A DNA stretch of 64,000 nt from Sagittula sp. P11 (GCF_002814095.1 NZ_CP021913.1:4098501-4162500), one strand, 5' to 3'; positions 37,851 through 45,028 are shown, counted from the first letter of the stretch. Program-made: numbers and translations. Notes: generated by a model from the letters alone, not told the origin.

Positions 37851-38708
37851 ATGACCCAGATCGACGAGTTGCAGACGCGCCTGTCGCGCGCGCTGGATCG
37901 GATTGGCCAGCGGCTGGAGGCCCATACGCCCGGGCCGGACGGCGGAGAGCTGGAGGCCTTGACGGCGAAACTGGCGGCGGCGGAATCCGCGCTGGCGGAG
38001 GCCGAGGAACGGGCCGCCGCGGCGGCGGAAGCGACCGAGGCCGAGCGCGCCTCGGCCATCGAGGCGGCGCGGCTGGACATGGCGGAGGAACACGCCTCGG
38101 CGCTGGCCACCCTGAGGGGCGAGGCCGCGGCGGAACAGGAACTGGCGGTAGCCCAGGCGCTGGAGAAGGCGGCGGAGGAGCGCGACGCGGTCATCGCCGC
38201 CGTGCGCGCCGAGGCCGAGGCGGCGGTCGCCGCGGCAGGCGCGGGGTCTTCGGACGACAGCGCGGCCGGGGGCGAGGGCGCCGACCTGAGCGAGATCGAG
38301 GGCGAACTGACGGCGCTGCGCGAGGCGCTGGACGACGAGAAGGTTGCCAATGCCCAGCTCGAGGAGCGGATGCGCCACCTGAAGGCGCGGCTGGCCGAGG
38401 CGGAAGCCGGAGCCGGGGCCTCGGGCGAGGCGGCGGGTGTCCCGGCGGAACTGATCGAGGGGCTGGACGCGGAAGTGCAGCGCCTGCGCGCGGCCAACGC
38501 CGCCCTGTCGGAGAGCAACGCGGCCCTCAGGGCGGCCAACGCGCAGGGCGTCGGCGATGCCTCGCTCATCAACGATGCGATGAAGGCGGAACTGGACGGG
38601 CTGCGCGCGGCGCGCGCGGTCGACGCGGCCGAGACCGAGGCGCTGATCGCGACCCTCGGGCCGCTGCTCGAGGCCGCCGGAACGGACGGACAGGAGGCCA
38701 AGTCATGA
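37851..38708 (+). CDS. Alanine/glutamate-rich coiled-coil protein, candidate ZauP
   Basis: A 285-residue protein that is almost entirely predicted coiled coil (residues about 30-130 and 150-265, rich in Ala, Glu, Arg and Leu), split by a Gly/Ser/Ala-rich stretch near 125-150. No membrane segment or signal. It overlaps zapA by 4 bases, so the two are co-translated. In Caulobacter a coiled-coil protein, ZauP, is encoded upstream of zapA and works with it on FtsZ ring organisation. Position and type suggest the same role here, but coiled coils diverge fast and sequence identity is not shown. GGGCAG just before ATG 37851 is a weak ribosome-binding site. Confidence 0.7.
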   Translation: MTQIDELQTRLSRALDRIGQRLEAHTPGPDGGELEALTAKLAAAESALAEAEERAAAAAEATEAERASAIEAARLDMAEEHASALATLRGEAAAEQELAVAQALEKAAEERDAVIAAVRAEAEAAVAAAGAGSSDDSAAGGEGADLSEIEGELTALREALDDEKVANAQLEERMRHLKARLAEAEAGAGASGEAAGVPAELIEGLDAEVQRLRAANAALSESNAALRAANAQGVGDASLINDAMKAELDGLRAARAVDAAETEALIATLGPLLEAAGTDGQEAKS

Positions 38709-39106
38709 GCCAGGTCGAAGTGGAGATCGGGATCGGCGGGCGCACCTTCGAGGTGGCCTGCCAGGACGGCGAACAGCAGTTCCTGCTGTCGGCGGCGGCG
38801 CTTCTGGATGCGGAGGCGCAGGTGCTGGTGCAGCAGATCGGGCGCATCCCCGAGACGCGGATGCTGTTGATGGCCGGGCTGATGCTGGCGGACAAGACCG
38901 CCGGTCTGGAAGAGAAGCTGCGCGATGCCGAAGAGCAGCTTGGTGCCATGAAGGCGGAGATCGCCGAGCTGAAGGGGCGGCCCGCGCCCGCGCCCGAGAA
39001 GGTCGAGGTGGCGGTGATCCCCTCGGACGTGACGGATGCGCTGGCGGAGCTTGCGGCGCGGGCGGAATCGCTGGCCGAGACGGCGGACGAGAAGCTGGGC
39101 GCCTGA
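38705..39106 (+). CDS. zapA: Cell division protein ZapA
   Basis: ZapA binds FtsZ and promotes filament bundling at the division site. The 133-residue protein begins with the family's beta-hairpin (VEVEIGGRTF-type, here [20 protein letters not shown], residues 4-23). A long helix with [15 protein letters not shown] near 55-69 follows. The C-terminal part is longer than E. coli ZapA (109 residues) and again helical. The zapA-tkt neighbourhood is common in alphaproteobacteria. I looked for 6S RNA after it, as occurs in some relatives, and found no room (75 bases). Confidence 0.9.
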   Translation: MSQVEVEIGIGGRTFEVACQDGEQQFLLSAAALLDAEAQVLVQQIGRIPETRMLLMAGLMLADKTAGLEEKLRDAEEQLGAMKAEIAELKGRPAPAPEKVEVAVIPSDVTDALAELAARAESLAETADEKLGA

Positions 39107-39130
39107 GAAGGCTGTGCGGCCGGGCAGGGC

Positions 39131-39170
39131 GGGTGGCCAACCCGGCTGCGCCGGAAAGCCCACCCTACGG
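39131..39170. repeat. Palindromic intergenic element ending CACCCTACGG
   Basis: GGGTGG (39131-39136) pairs with CCACCC (39160-39165), with an inner hairpin CCGGC (39142-39146) / GCCGG (39150-39154). The tail CACCCTACGG matches that of the element at 35528-35551. It lies between the 3' ends of zapA and the next, convergent gene. Confidence 0.6.
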
Positions 39171-39181
39171 CATGTTGCGCC

Positions 39182-39877
39182 TCAGGCGGTGGCCCTGAGC
39201 CGGTCCGCCAGACTGTTCCCGAGGGAAATGAACGCGCGCAGCTGCTCCGGCTTGCGGATGAGGCCGGTCTGGCGCAGGGCGAAGCCTTGCGTGTCGCGGA
39301 TCGCCATGGGCTGCTGCGCGGGATTGCGCCCCTCGCGCGCGGCGGCGAGGTCCGGCGCGTCGCGGACCGGGTCGAGCGCGGTTTCGGCGCCGGGGGTCGC
39401 GAGCAGCGTTCCGGGGCCTGTGCCCGGGGCGGCCTGAAGGCGGGCCATGTCCTCGCCCAGCGGCCCGAGGAATTTCATGAGGATCATGCGGCCCACGCCG
39501 CCGGTGCTGCCGAGCGCGCTTTCCATGCGGATGCGGGCGCCGTCGGGCATGTCCGGTCCCAGCACGGCCAGCCCTTCGGGCAGCGCGAGGTCGGGTGCGG
39601 TGAAGCGGGTCCAGCGGGTGGTGCCCGACGAGCCGCCCGGGGTGGAATGGCTCAGGCTGTAGAGCGTGAGGGTCCAGCCTTCGGCGGGGTGCGAGATGTC
39701 GATCTTCATGCCGTTGCGGCCGGAGGCGGTGGCCTCCTCGATCTGCCAGCCTTCGGTGGATGCAAGGTGGCGGAGTTCGGCGCGCCATCTGCGGTTCTGG
39801 CGGAAGGCCGCGAAGACGATCATGGCGCCTGCAAGGGACGCAATGATGAGGAACGCGGCGGCGGACACGGTGCCCAT
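39182..39877 (-). CDS. Single-pass membrane protein of unknown function
   Basis: I do not recognise the family. The 231-residue protein has one N-terminal membrane helix (VSAAAFLIIASLAGAMIVFAAF, seen as two blocks) followed by a basic turn (RQNRRWR) and a soluble domain of about 200 residues, probably cytoplasmic given the positive charge after the helix. MGTVSAAA at 39877 is the natural start; the frame is open further upstream into the next gene's region without a signal. It lies between grxD and the convergent zapA pair. Confidence 0.65.
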   Translation of the reverse strand: MGTVSAAAFLIIASLAGAMIVFAAFRQNRRWRAELRHLASTEGWQIEEATASGRNGMKIDISHPAEGWTLTLYSLSHSTPGGSSGTTRWTRFTAPDLALPEGLAVLGPDMPDGARIRMESALGSTGGVGRMILMKFLGPLGEDMARLQAAPGTGPGTLLATPGAETALDPVRDAPDLAAAREGRNPAQQPMAIRDTQGFALRQTGLIRKPEQLRAFISLGNSLADRLRATA

Positions 39878-39999
39878 TGTCAAAGTCCTGTCGGAAAAAT
39901 GTATGGTCTCAAATGACAAAGGGCGGCCCGGTGCGGGGCCGCCCTTCGATCTGCAGCAAGTCCTGCGGGCACTGTCAGGGGCCCGGCGCCGGGATCGGC

Positions 40000-40371
40000 T
40001 CAGGCGTTGGCTTCGCGGATCTTGTCGGCGGCGTCCTTGTTGAAGGCGATGCCGTTCTGGTCGAACAGGCCGTCGAGTTCGCCGGACAGCGTCATCTCGG
40101 TGATGATGTCGCAGCCGCCGACGAATTCGCCCTTCACGTAGAGCTGCGGGATGGTCGGCCAGTCCGAGTAATCCTTGATGCCCTGGCGGATGGCGTCGTC
40201 GGTCAGGACGTTCACGTCCTGGAATTCGACCCCCATGTAGTTCAGCACGCCCGCCACGCGGGAGGAGAAGCCGCATTGCGGCATCGCCTTGGTGCCCTTC
40301 ATGAAGAGCACCACGTCGTTGGATTTCACGGTTTCCTCGATGCGGGTCTTGGCGTCGGTCGTCTCGGTCAT
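40000..40371 (-). CDS. grxD: Monothiol glutaredoxin Grx4 family
   Basis: Monothiol glutaredoxin with the CGFS active site ([12 protein letters not shown] near residue 32) that binds a [2Fe-2S] cluster with glutathione and passes it on. VVLFMKGT precedes it, and [17 protein letters not shown] is the conserved glutathione-binding region. The 123-residue length is normal. It lies 74 bases downstream of bolA on the same strand; BolA and Grx4 form a cluster-bridged complex, so the pairing is functionally expected. Confidence 0.95.
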   Translation of the reverse strand: MTETTDAKTRIEETVKSNDVVLFMKGTKAMPQCGFSSRVAGVLNYMGVEFQDVNVLTDDAIRQGIKDYSDWPTIPQLYVKGEFVGGCDIITEMTLSGELDGLFDQNGIAFNKDAADKIREANA

Positions 40372-40445
40372 GTCGTTCTCCGTTGTCGGGCGCGCGCCGG
40401 GCGGGGCGGGCCGGGATGTGCGTGGCCCGCGAGGGGCCGGGCGGG

Positions 40446-40682
40446 TCAGTCGGGGGCCCGGGTGGTCAGGGCGAGGGCGTGCAGTTCGCCGGAGGGGCCG
40501 TCCATCTTGCCCTTGAGCGCGGCGTAGACGGCGCGCTGCTGCTGGACGCGGTTCATGCCTCGGAAGCTCTCGTCGACCACCATCGCGGACATGTGCACGC
40601 CGTCGTCACCCTCGACGACGATCTTGGCGTCCGGAAAGGATTGGCGCAGAAGGTCCTCGAGGTCCTGGGCATGGATGGGCAT
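40446..40682 (-). CDS. bolA: BolA family protein
   Basis: A 78-residue BolA/IbaG-type protein. [30 protein letters not shown] contains the conserved region, read in two blocks; the His in GDDGVHMS is the likely cluster ligand, and QRAVYAAL is the family's third helix. BolA proteins partner with monothiol glutaredoxins, and grxD follows directly. Likely role: iron-sulfur trafficking or iron sensing. It starts at ATG 40682 and is probably co-transcribed with grxD. Confidence 0.93.
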   Translation of the reverse strand: MPIHAQDLEDLLRQSFPDAKIVVEGDDGVHMSAMVVDESFRGMNRVQQQRAVYAALKGKMDGPSGELHALALTTRAPD

Positions 40683-40824
40683 ATGGGGCTCCGCTCTGGT
40701 GTCTCTGGTGGGTCCGGCTGTTTCCGGGGGCTTTTGTCAGGAATCTAGACCGCCCGGTGGGGCTGTGCAAGGGCAGGTGGCACGGCCTTGCGGCCGACGA
40801 AAGGCGCTGCCTCTCGTGCTCTCC

Positions 40825-40847
40825 GAGGTATTTCCGTCCAGGTGAAG
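40825..40847 (+). repeat. Dispersed intergenic repeat, copy B (diverged)
   Basis: GAGGTATTTCCGTCCAGGTGAAG, a diverged version of the sequence at 14441-14464 and 44971-44993. It lies just after the stop end of xth. Confidence 0.6.
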
Positions 40848-40864
40848 CGGTGGGCGGCGGAGCC

Positions 40865-41647
40865 TCAGGCGGCGAGGGCGCACCAGACCGGGACGTGGTC
40901 GGAGGGCTTTTCGGCGGCGCGGACGTCCTTTTCGATCCAGCAGTCCTCGAGCAGGTCGGCGGCCTGCGGGGTCAGGAGCATGTGGTCGATGCGGATGCCG
41001 TTGTTCCGTTCCCAGGAATTGGCCTGGTAATCCCAGAAGGAATAGTGGCCCGGACCTTGCGTGCGGGCGCGGAAGGCCTCGGTGAAGCCCAGGTTGAGGA
41101 TGCGGCGGAAGGCCTGCCGGGTCTGCGGCAGGAAGAGCGCGTCGTCCTTCCAGGCGTCGGGCCGGGCCGCGTCCTCGGCCTGCGGGATGACGTTGTAGTC
41201 GCCGGCCATGACCGCGGGCATCTCGGCGGCGAGGAGTTCCTCGGCGCGGGTGTGGAGGCGGTCCATCCAGGCGAGCTTGTAGTCGTATTTCGGGCCGGGG
41301 GCGGGGTTGCCGTTGGGCAGGTAGAGACCGCAGAGGCGCACGGCGGTGGTGTCGCCCATCACCGTCGCCTCGATCCAGCGGGCCTGTTCGTCCTCCGGGT
41401 CGCCGGGCAGGCCGCGGGTCACGTCCTCCAGCGGCAGTTTCGACAGGATGGCAACACCGTTGAACCCTTTCTGTCCGTGGGTCTCGACGACGTAGCCCAT
41501 GTCCTCGAAATGCTCCCTGGGGAAATTTTCGTCCACAGACTTGATTTCCTGCGCCAGCACGACGTCGGGGTTTGCAGATTGGAGCCAGTCGGAAAGGGCC
41601 CCGATGCGGGCCTTGATGCCGTTTATGTTGAATGTCGCGATTTTCAT
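40865..41647 (-). CDS. xth: Exodeoxyribonuclease III
   Basis: Exonuclease III/AP endonuclease of base excision repair. The 260-residue protein has the full family set: ATFNINGIKARIGAL at 4-18, LAQEIKSVDENFP, AGDYNVIP, and the C-terminal RIDHMLLTP and SDHVPVWC. The catalytic His/Asp pair and metal ligands are all there. It starts at ATG 41647 and is divergent from the repeat-protein operon, with 456 non-coding bases between them. Confidence 0.95.
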   Translation of the reverse strand: MKIATFNINGIKARIGALSDWLQSANPDVVLAQEIKSVDENFPREHFEDMGYVVETHGQKGFNGVAILSKLPLEDVTRGLPGDPEDEQARWIEATVMGDTTAVRLCGLYLPNGNPAPGPKYDYKLAWMDRLHTRAEELLAAEMPAVMAGDYNVIPQAEDAARPDAWKDDALFLPQTRQAFRRILNLGFTEAFRARTQGPGHYSFWDYQANSWERNNGIRIDHMLLTPQAADLLEDCWIEKDVRAAEKPSDHVPVWCALAA

Positions 41648-41872
41648 TCGTTCCCCCGATTTTGATTCAGGTGGACCGTGGATCGTGTCGAAGGTCAAGC
41701 GCGGGGATTTCAGGAGTGAGAAAAGGGGTGACGCCAAAGAGAGTTAAGTGATGTTGATCAACGTCATTTTTCTGATATTTTGTGTCGCGTAGTGGCAGGG
41801 GTATTCAACTTTGGGTTGCGCTCTGCTATTTAACTCAACCGAGTCTCCCCTCATCTCGAATCGCCTTTCCCG

Positions 41873-41892
41873 ACTTTGCAAACCTGCAAAGT
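41873..41892. promoter_or_regulatory. Perfect inverted repeat ACTTTGCA-N4-TGCAAAGT
   Basis: Two 8-base arms (41873-41880, 41885-41892) separated by AACC. The size suits a dimeric regulator's operator. I cannot match it to a known regulator. Confidence 0.5.
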
Positions 41893-41916
41893 TGCGTTGC
41901 GTGGCGTCGATTCCAC

Positions 41917-42000
41917 TTTTCCACAAGTTTTGTCGGTCTGGGGATAAGTCCTATTGTTTCGCGTTCAGAGACAGATGTTTCCACCGGTCCCTGTGGATAA
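41917..42000. promoter_or_regulatory. Cluster of DnaA boxes
   Basis: TTTTCCACA (41917-41925, plus) fits the relaxed consensus TTWTNCACA. TGTGGATAA (41992-42000) is the perfect box TTATCCACA on the minus strand. TGGGGATAA (41939-41947) is the box with one mismatch on the minus strand. The A+T-rich stretch begins right after the last box. Confidence 0.5.
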
Positions 42001-42103
42001 ACAATTGATTAAACAACCTTAACAGGAATTAACTTTTCTGCAAACGCTTTTTGCGGGCAGCGTTAGGGGGTCAACAACGCACTTCCCACAACGGAGAACG
42101 ACA

Positions 42104-42877
42104 ATGTCCGCACTCATCAAAACCCAGGCTTCTGAAGAAATCGTTTCCAGCGTCGAAACGAGCGCCTTCTCCGGCGATTCGGTCGAAATGTTCACCTCCT
42201 GGTCCGGCCCGGCGGCTGGCGACATCGACACCGGCGACGCGGTCGAAGCTTTCACCTCCTGGTCCGGCCCGACCCGCGGCGACCTGCGTGACGGTTCCGC
42301 AGTCGAGATGTTCACCTCCTGGTCCTGCCCGGTGACCGGTTCCGCAGCCCAGGGCGACAACGTCGAGGCGTTCACCTCGTGGTCCGGCCCGGTCCGCGGC
42401 GACAAGATTTCCGGCGACAACGTCGAAGCCTTCACCTCGTGGTCCGGCCCGGCGGCAGGCGACAAGATCTCCGGCGACAACGTCGAAGCGTTCACCTCGT
42501 GGTCCGGCCCGGCGGCTGGCGACAAGATCTCCGGCGACAACGTCGAGGCCTTCACCTCGTGGTCCGGCCCGGCCGCTGGCGACAAGATCTCCGGCGACAG
42601 CGTCGAGGCGTTCACCTCGTGGTCCGGCCCGGCGGCAGGCGACAAGATCTCCGGCGACAGCGTCGAGGCCTTCACCTCCTGGTCCGGCCCGGCCGCTGGC
42701 GACAAGATCTCCGGCGACAATGTCGAAGCCTTCACCTCCTGGTCCGGTCCGGCCGCTGGCGACCGTGTGTCCGGCGACAACGTCGAGGCTTTCACCTCCT
42801 GGTCCGGCCCGGCTGCCGGTGAGCGCGAAGCAGGCGATGCCGTCGAAGCCTTCACCAGCTGGTCCGTCAAGGCCTGA
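42104..42877 (+). CDS. Tandem-repeat protein with twelve FTSWS repeats, function unknown
   Basis: A 257-residue protein of a kind I cannot name. Residues 1-23 are a non-repetitive, non-hydrophobic leader. From residue 24 there are eleven full 20-residue repeats plus a final 14-residue one (244-257). The consensus is GDNVEAFTSWSGPAAGDKIS, and V-E-(A/M)-F-T-S-W-S is present in all twelve. The protein has 12 Trp, no Tyr or His, one Cys (repeat 3, SWSCP), and each consensus repeat nets about -2 charge. No signal peptide or membrane segment. Readings: a multi-core precursor peptide, with 23-residue leader and repeated cores, or a beta-solenoid-like scaffold. It heads a three-gene operon and has GGAG upstream of ATG 42104. 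Confidence 0.8.
   Translation: MSALIKTQASEEIVSSVETSAFSGDSVEMFTSWSGPAAGDIDTGDAVEAFTSWSGPTRGDLRDGSAVEMFTSWSCPVTGSAAQGDNVEAFTSWSGPVRGDKISGDNVEAFTSWSGPAAGDKISGDNVEAFTSWSGPAAGDKISGDNVEAFTSWSGPAAGDKISGDSVEAFTSWSGPAAGDKISGDSVEAFTSWSGPAAGDKISGDNVEAFTSWSGPAAGDRVSGDNVEAFTSWSGPAAGEREAGDAVEAFTSWSVKA
42173..42874 (+). repeat. Coding tandem repeat, 60-base unit, about 11.7 copies
   Basis: Units start every 60 bases from 42173 (GGC GAT/GAC ...). Copies 5-9 are the most alike. Their differences are almost all third-position (GAA/GAG, GCC/GCG, TCG/TCC, GCA/GCT); the one amino acid change is Asn to Ser in copies 8 and 9. Copies 1-3 and 11-12 are more diverged, as in arrays that expand from the middle. Confidence 0.95.
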
Positions 42878-42945
42878 GCCGCGACCGAGAACCTGCGAAC
42901 CCGGGCGGGGCGCGAAGCTCTGCCAACGACAGAGGAGAAGACCAA

Positions 42946-44004
42946 ATGCAAAATGTCATCCAACTGACCGTCCCGTCCCGGATTGCGCCTCTGGAAGCGC
43001 GGATCACCGCGCTTCTGGGCTCCTTCGCCGATCATCGCCGCACAGGTGACGACGTGTTCTGGCTGAAGGAAAACGCGGAACTCCTGAACATCCTGGAGTG
43101 CACCGGCCAGCCCGTCACCGCAGAGGCGCTGAGCGTGCACGAGGCCTTCTACGAGCAGGCCGAAGACAGGCTGACATTCTTCCCACAGTACTACAGATTT
43201 CTACTGTCGCTTGCATTGGATCTTGAGGATCTCGGCTTTTCGGGGAATTCTGCTCAGCGTATGGTTGAGTTTGCCGCATCACAGCGCCTTGCCGAGGCTG
43301 AACTGTCCGATCTCCAGCGCGCCGAAGCCCGGCGCCTGATGATGCGCCGCGGGATCGATCCCGTGCGCGACGAAGGACTGGATGACCGGCTGCGCGCCTT
43401 CTGCGGACGAACCGCGACCTTCGCGCTGCCGAACAAGAAGGCGGCCTACGAGCTGACGCACATCGTCTATTACCTGTCGGAGTACGGACGGCGCGATCCG
43501 CTGCTGGACGACAAGGCCATGATCAGCCTGCATTATGCAGGGCTGACCGCCTTCCTCGACCAGAACGCCGACCTGCTGGCAGAGGTCTGCATCGCGCTGG
43601 TCTATGCCGGACAGGAACCGCCGATTGCCTGGAGCGCCTGGCTGGAAGAGGAAACCGCCGCCTACAGCGTCGATCACGGTGAGGGGCTGCCGCTGAACGA
43701 CGATTACCACGAGTTTCTGGTCTGCAACTGGCACCAGGCGGTGATCGGGGCGCCGGTGTTCCGCAAGCCGCTGGAAAACGAGCGGATGACCTATTCCAAG
43801 AACGGCCGCCGTTCGACCGCGCTGCGCGAGATCAGCCAGGCCATGCTGGGGATGGAACGCCGCAGCGGCGACTGGGAGCGGATGCGCACCATGATCCTGC
43901 CGGCGCTGTCGGAGACGACGCTGGAGGTGCTGACCGTGGCGAGCGAAAGCTGCGCCTTCTTCCCCGACTACTTTGCCGGTTTCGCCCGCGCAGGTGCCGC
44001 ATGA
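42946..44004 (+). CDS. Protein of unknown function partnered with the repeat protein
   Basis: A 352-residue, mostly helical, soluble protein that I cannot assign. No nucleotide-binding, metal or protease motif is evident. It contains a recurrent aromatic motif: FFPQYYRF (78-85) and FFPDYF (338-343) near the two ends. A conserved-looking middle, NKKAAYELTHIVYYLSEYG, is followed by a stretch of helices. AGAGGAGAAG lies six bases before ATG 42946, 69 bases after the repeat gene. Its stop overlaps the transporter start by 4 bases. Context suggests it handles the repeat protein (modification, processing, chaperoning or immunity), but this is inference only. Confidence 0.75.
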   Translation: MQNVIQLTVPSRIAPLEARITALLGSFADHRRTGDDVFWLKENAELLNILECTGQPVTAEALSVHEAFYEQAEDRLTFFPQYYRFLLSLALDLEDLGFSGNSAQRMVEFAASQRLAEAELSDLQRAEARRLMMRRGIDPVRDEGLDDRLRAFCGRTATFALPNKKAAYELTHIVYYLSEYGRRDPLLDDKAMISLHYAGLTAFLDQNADLLAEVCIALVYAGQEPPIAWSAWLEEETAAYSVDHGEGLPLNDDYHEFLVCNWHQAVIGAPVFRKPLENERMTYSKNGRRSTALREISQAMLGMERRSGDWERMRTMILPALSETTLEVLTVASESCAFFPDYFAGFARAGAA

Positions 44005-44924
44005 AGCGCGTTTCGAAGATGACGATGGCGCTGGGTGGCGCCGGTCTGGGGGCGCTCTTGGTGGTGGTCTACACCGGCATGATGGCGGCGGCCGACGGGA
44101 TCACGAAGTTCATCGCCGGGTCCTACGCCGCGCCGCAGCTTTTCGTGCTGTCCTCGCTTCTGGTGGTGGCGCTGTCGGTGGGCGGTGCGCGCATGGGCGG
44201 GCAGGGGGTCGTTGCGGGGCTTCGGGTGAAGTCGCGCACGGCCATGCTGATCCGCGCGGTGCTGACGGTGGTCGCTTCGGTGGCGTTCTTCATGGCCTTC
44301 CGGCTGCTGCCCTTTGCCGACGTCTTCCTGTTCATCGGTCTCATCCCGCTGATCGCGGCGGTTCTGTCCGGCCCGATCCTCGGCGAGACGCCGCGCCCGC
44401 TCGCCTGGGCCGCGCTGACCGTCGGCGCCTGCGGCGTGCTGTTCCTGATGCCGGGCGGTGTGTCCGGGATGCAGGCGGGCCATGCCTGGGCGCTTCTGGC
44501 CGCGGTGTCGGGGACGGGGTCCATGCTGGCCGCCCGCGTCATCGCCAAGGTCGAACGGGCGCCGCTGGCGCAGGTCTTCTGGCCGAACCTTGCGCTGATG
44601 GTGTCGATGGCGGTGGCGCTGCCCTTCGTCTGGCAGCCGATGGGCCTGACCGACCTGATGTGGGTTGCGGCCTATGCCGGGGCGCTCTTCGGGGCACGCT
44701 ACGTGGTGGCCGAGGCGCTGCGCCTGCTGCCGGCCTATGTCGCCACGCCGCTGATGAACCTGCAGTTCGTCTGGATGGTCGTCATCGGTTTCGCGGCCTT
44801 CGGCGAGGTGCCGACAGCGGCCACGGTGGTTGGCGTGATGCTGGTGGTGGGCTCCGGCGCATGGCTGGTGCTGGAGGATCACGTGGGCCGGGTGCGTGCG
44901 GCGCGGATGGTTCCGGCGGAGTGA
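44001..44924 (+). CDS. EamA/DMT family transporter
   Basis: A 307-residue integral membrane protein of the drug/metabolite transporter superfamily, with two EamA-type halves of about five helices each. The first half includes LLVVVYTGMMAAADGITKF and FMAFRLLPFADVFLFIGLIP, the usual end of helix 3/4 with the conserved Pro. The second ends in ATPLMNLQFVWMVVIGF and a basic C-terminus. Substrates of this family are small (amino acids, sugars, metabolites), usually exported. It begins inside the stop of the preceding gene (ATGA), so it belongs to the repeat-protein operon. A terminator follows. Confidence 0.88.
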   Translation: MKRVSKMTMALGGAGLGALLVVVYTGMMAAADGITKFIAGSYAAPQLFVLSSLLVVALSVGGARMGGQGVVAGLRVKSRTAMLIRAVLTVVASVAFFMAFRLLPFADVFLFIGLIPLIAAVLSGPILGETPRPLAWAALTVGACGVLFLMPGGVSGMQAGHAWALLAAVSGTGSMLAARVIAKVERAPLAQVFWPNLALMVSMAVALPFVWQPMGLTDLMWVAAYAGALFGARYVVAEALRLLPAYVATPLMNLQFVWMVVIGFAAFGEVPTAATVVGVMLVVGSGAWLVLEDHVGRVRAARMVPAE

Positions 44925-44970
44925 GACCGGCCCGAGCCGGGGCGGGCGCTGCCCTCCCCGGACCCCTCCC

Positions 44971-44993
44971 GAGGTATTTTCGCCAAGATGAAG
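44971..44993 (+). repeat. Dispersed intergenic repeat, copy C
   Basis: GAGGTATTTTCGCCAAGATG followed by AAG. Nearly identical to copy A at 14441-14464 on the other strand, differing by one inserted base. It lies between the transporter stop and its terminator. Confidence 0.75.
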
Positions 44994-45003
44994 GGATACG
45001 GAA

Positions 45004-45028
45004 AAAGGGGCCGCTTGGCCCCTTTGTC
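45004..45028. terminator. Bidirectional terminator between the repeat operon and erpA
   Basis: AAAGGGGCC (45004-45012), loop GCTT, GGCCCCTTT (45017-45025). A-tract on the left and T's on the right make it usable from both sides. Confidence 0.9.

Larger units (their letters stand above)
41648..42103. promoter_or_regulatory. Long divergent regulatory region with an A+T-rich core
   Basis: No gene in these 456 bases. G+C falls sharply towards the right; about 30% by hand count over 41999-42055, against well over 60% in neighbouring genes. The region holds an FNR/CRP-family-like sequence TTGATCAACGTCAT (41754-41767), a perfect inverted repeat (41873-41892), DnaA-box matches (41917-42000), and three TTAA tetramers at 42009, 42019 and 42029. 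It ends in GGAG eight bases before the start of the repeat gene. I could not settle on a promoter. Confidence 0.65.

Noticed and set aside
37577-39163. N-terminal extension of transketolase to 1200 residues
   Set aside because: The extra frame is antisense to the coiled-coil gene and zapA and has a Ser/Ala-rich shadow composition; the transketolase domain begins normally at GTG 37576.
39107-39181. 6S RNA downstream of zapA
   Set aside because: Only 75 bases lie between zapA and the next gene, and they form a dispersed palindromic element.
42173-42874. Regular 60-base repeats as a CRISPR array
   Set aside because: Units are contiguous, in frame, without unique spacers, and differ mainly at codon third positions, so they are coding.
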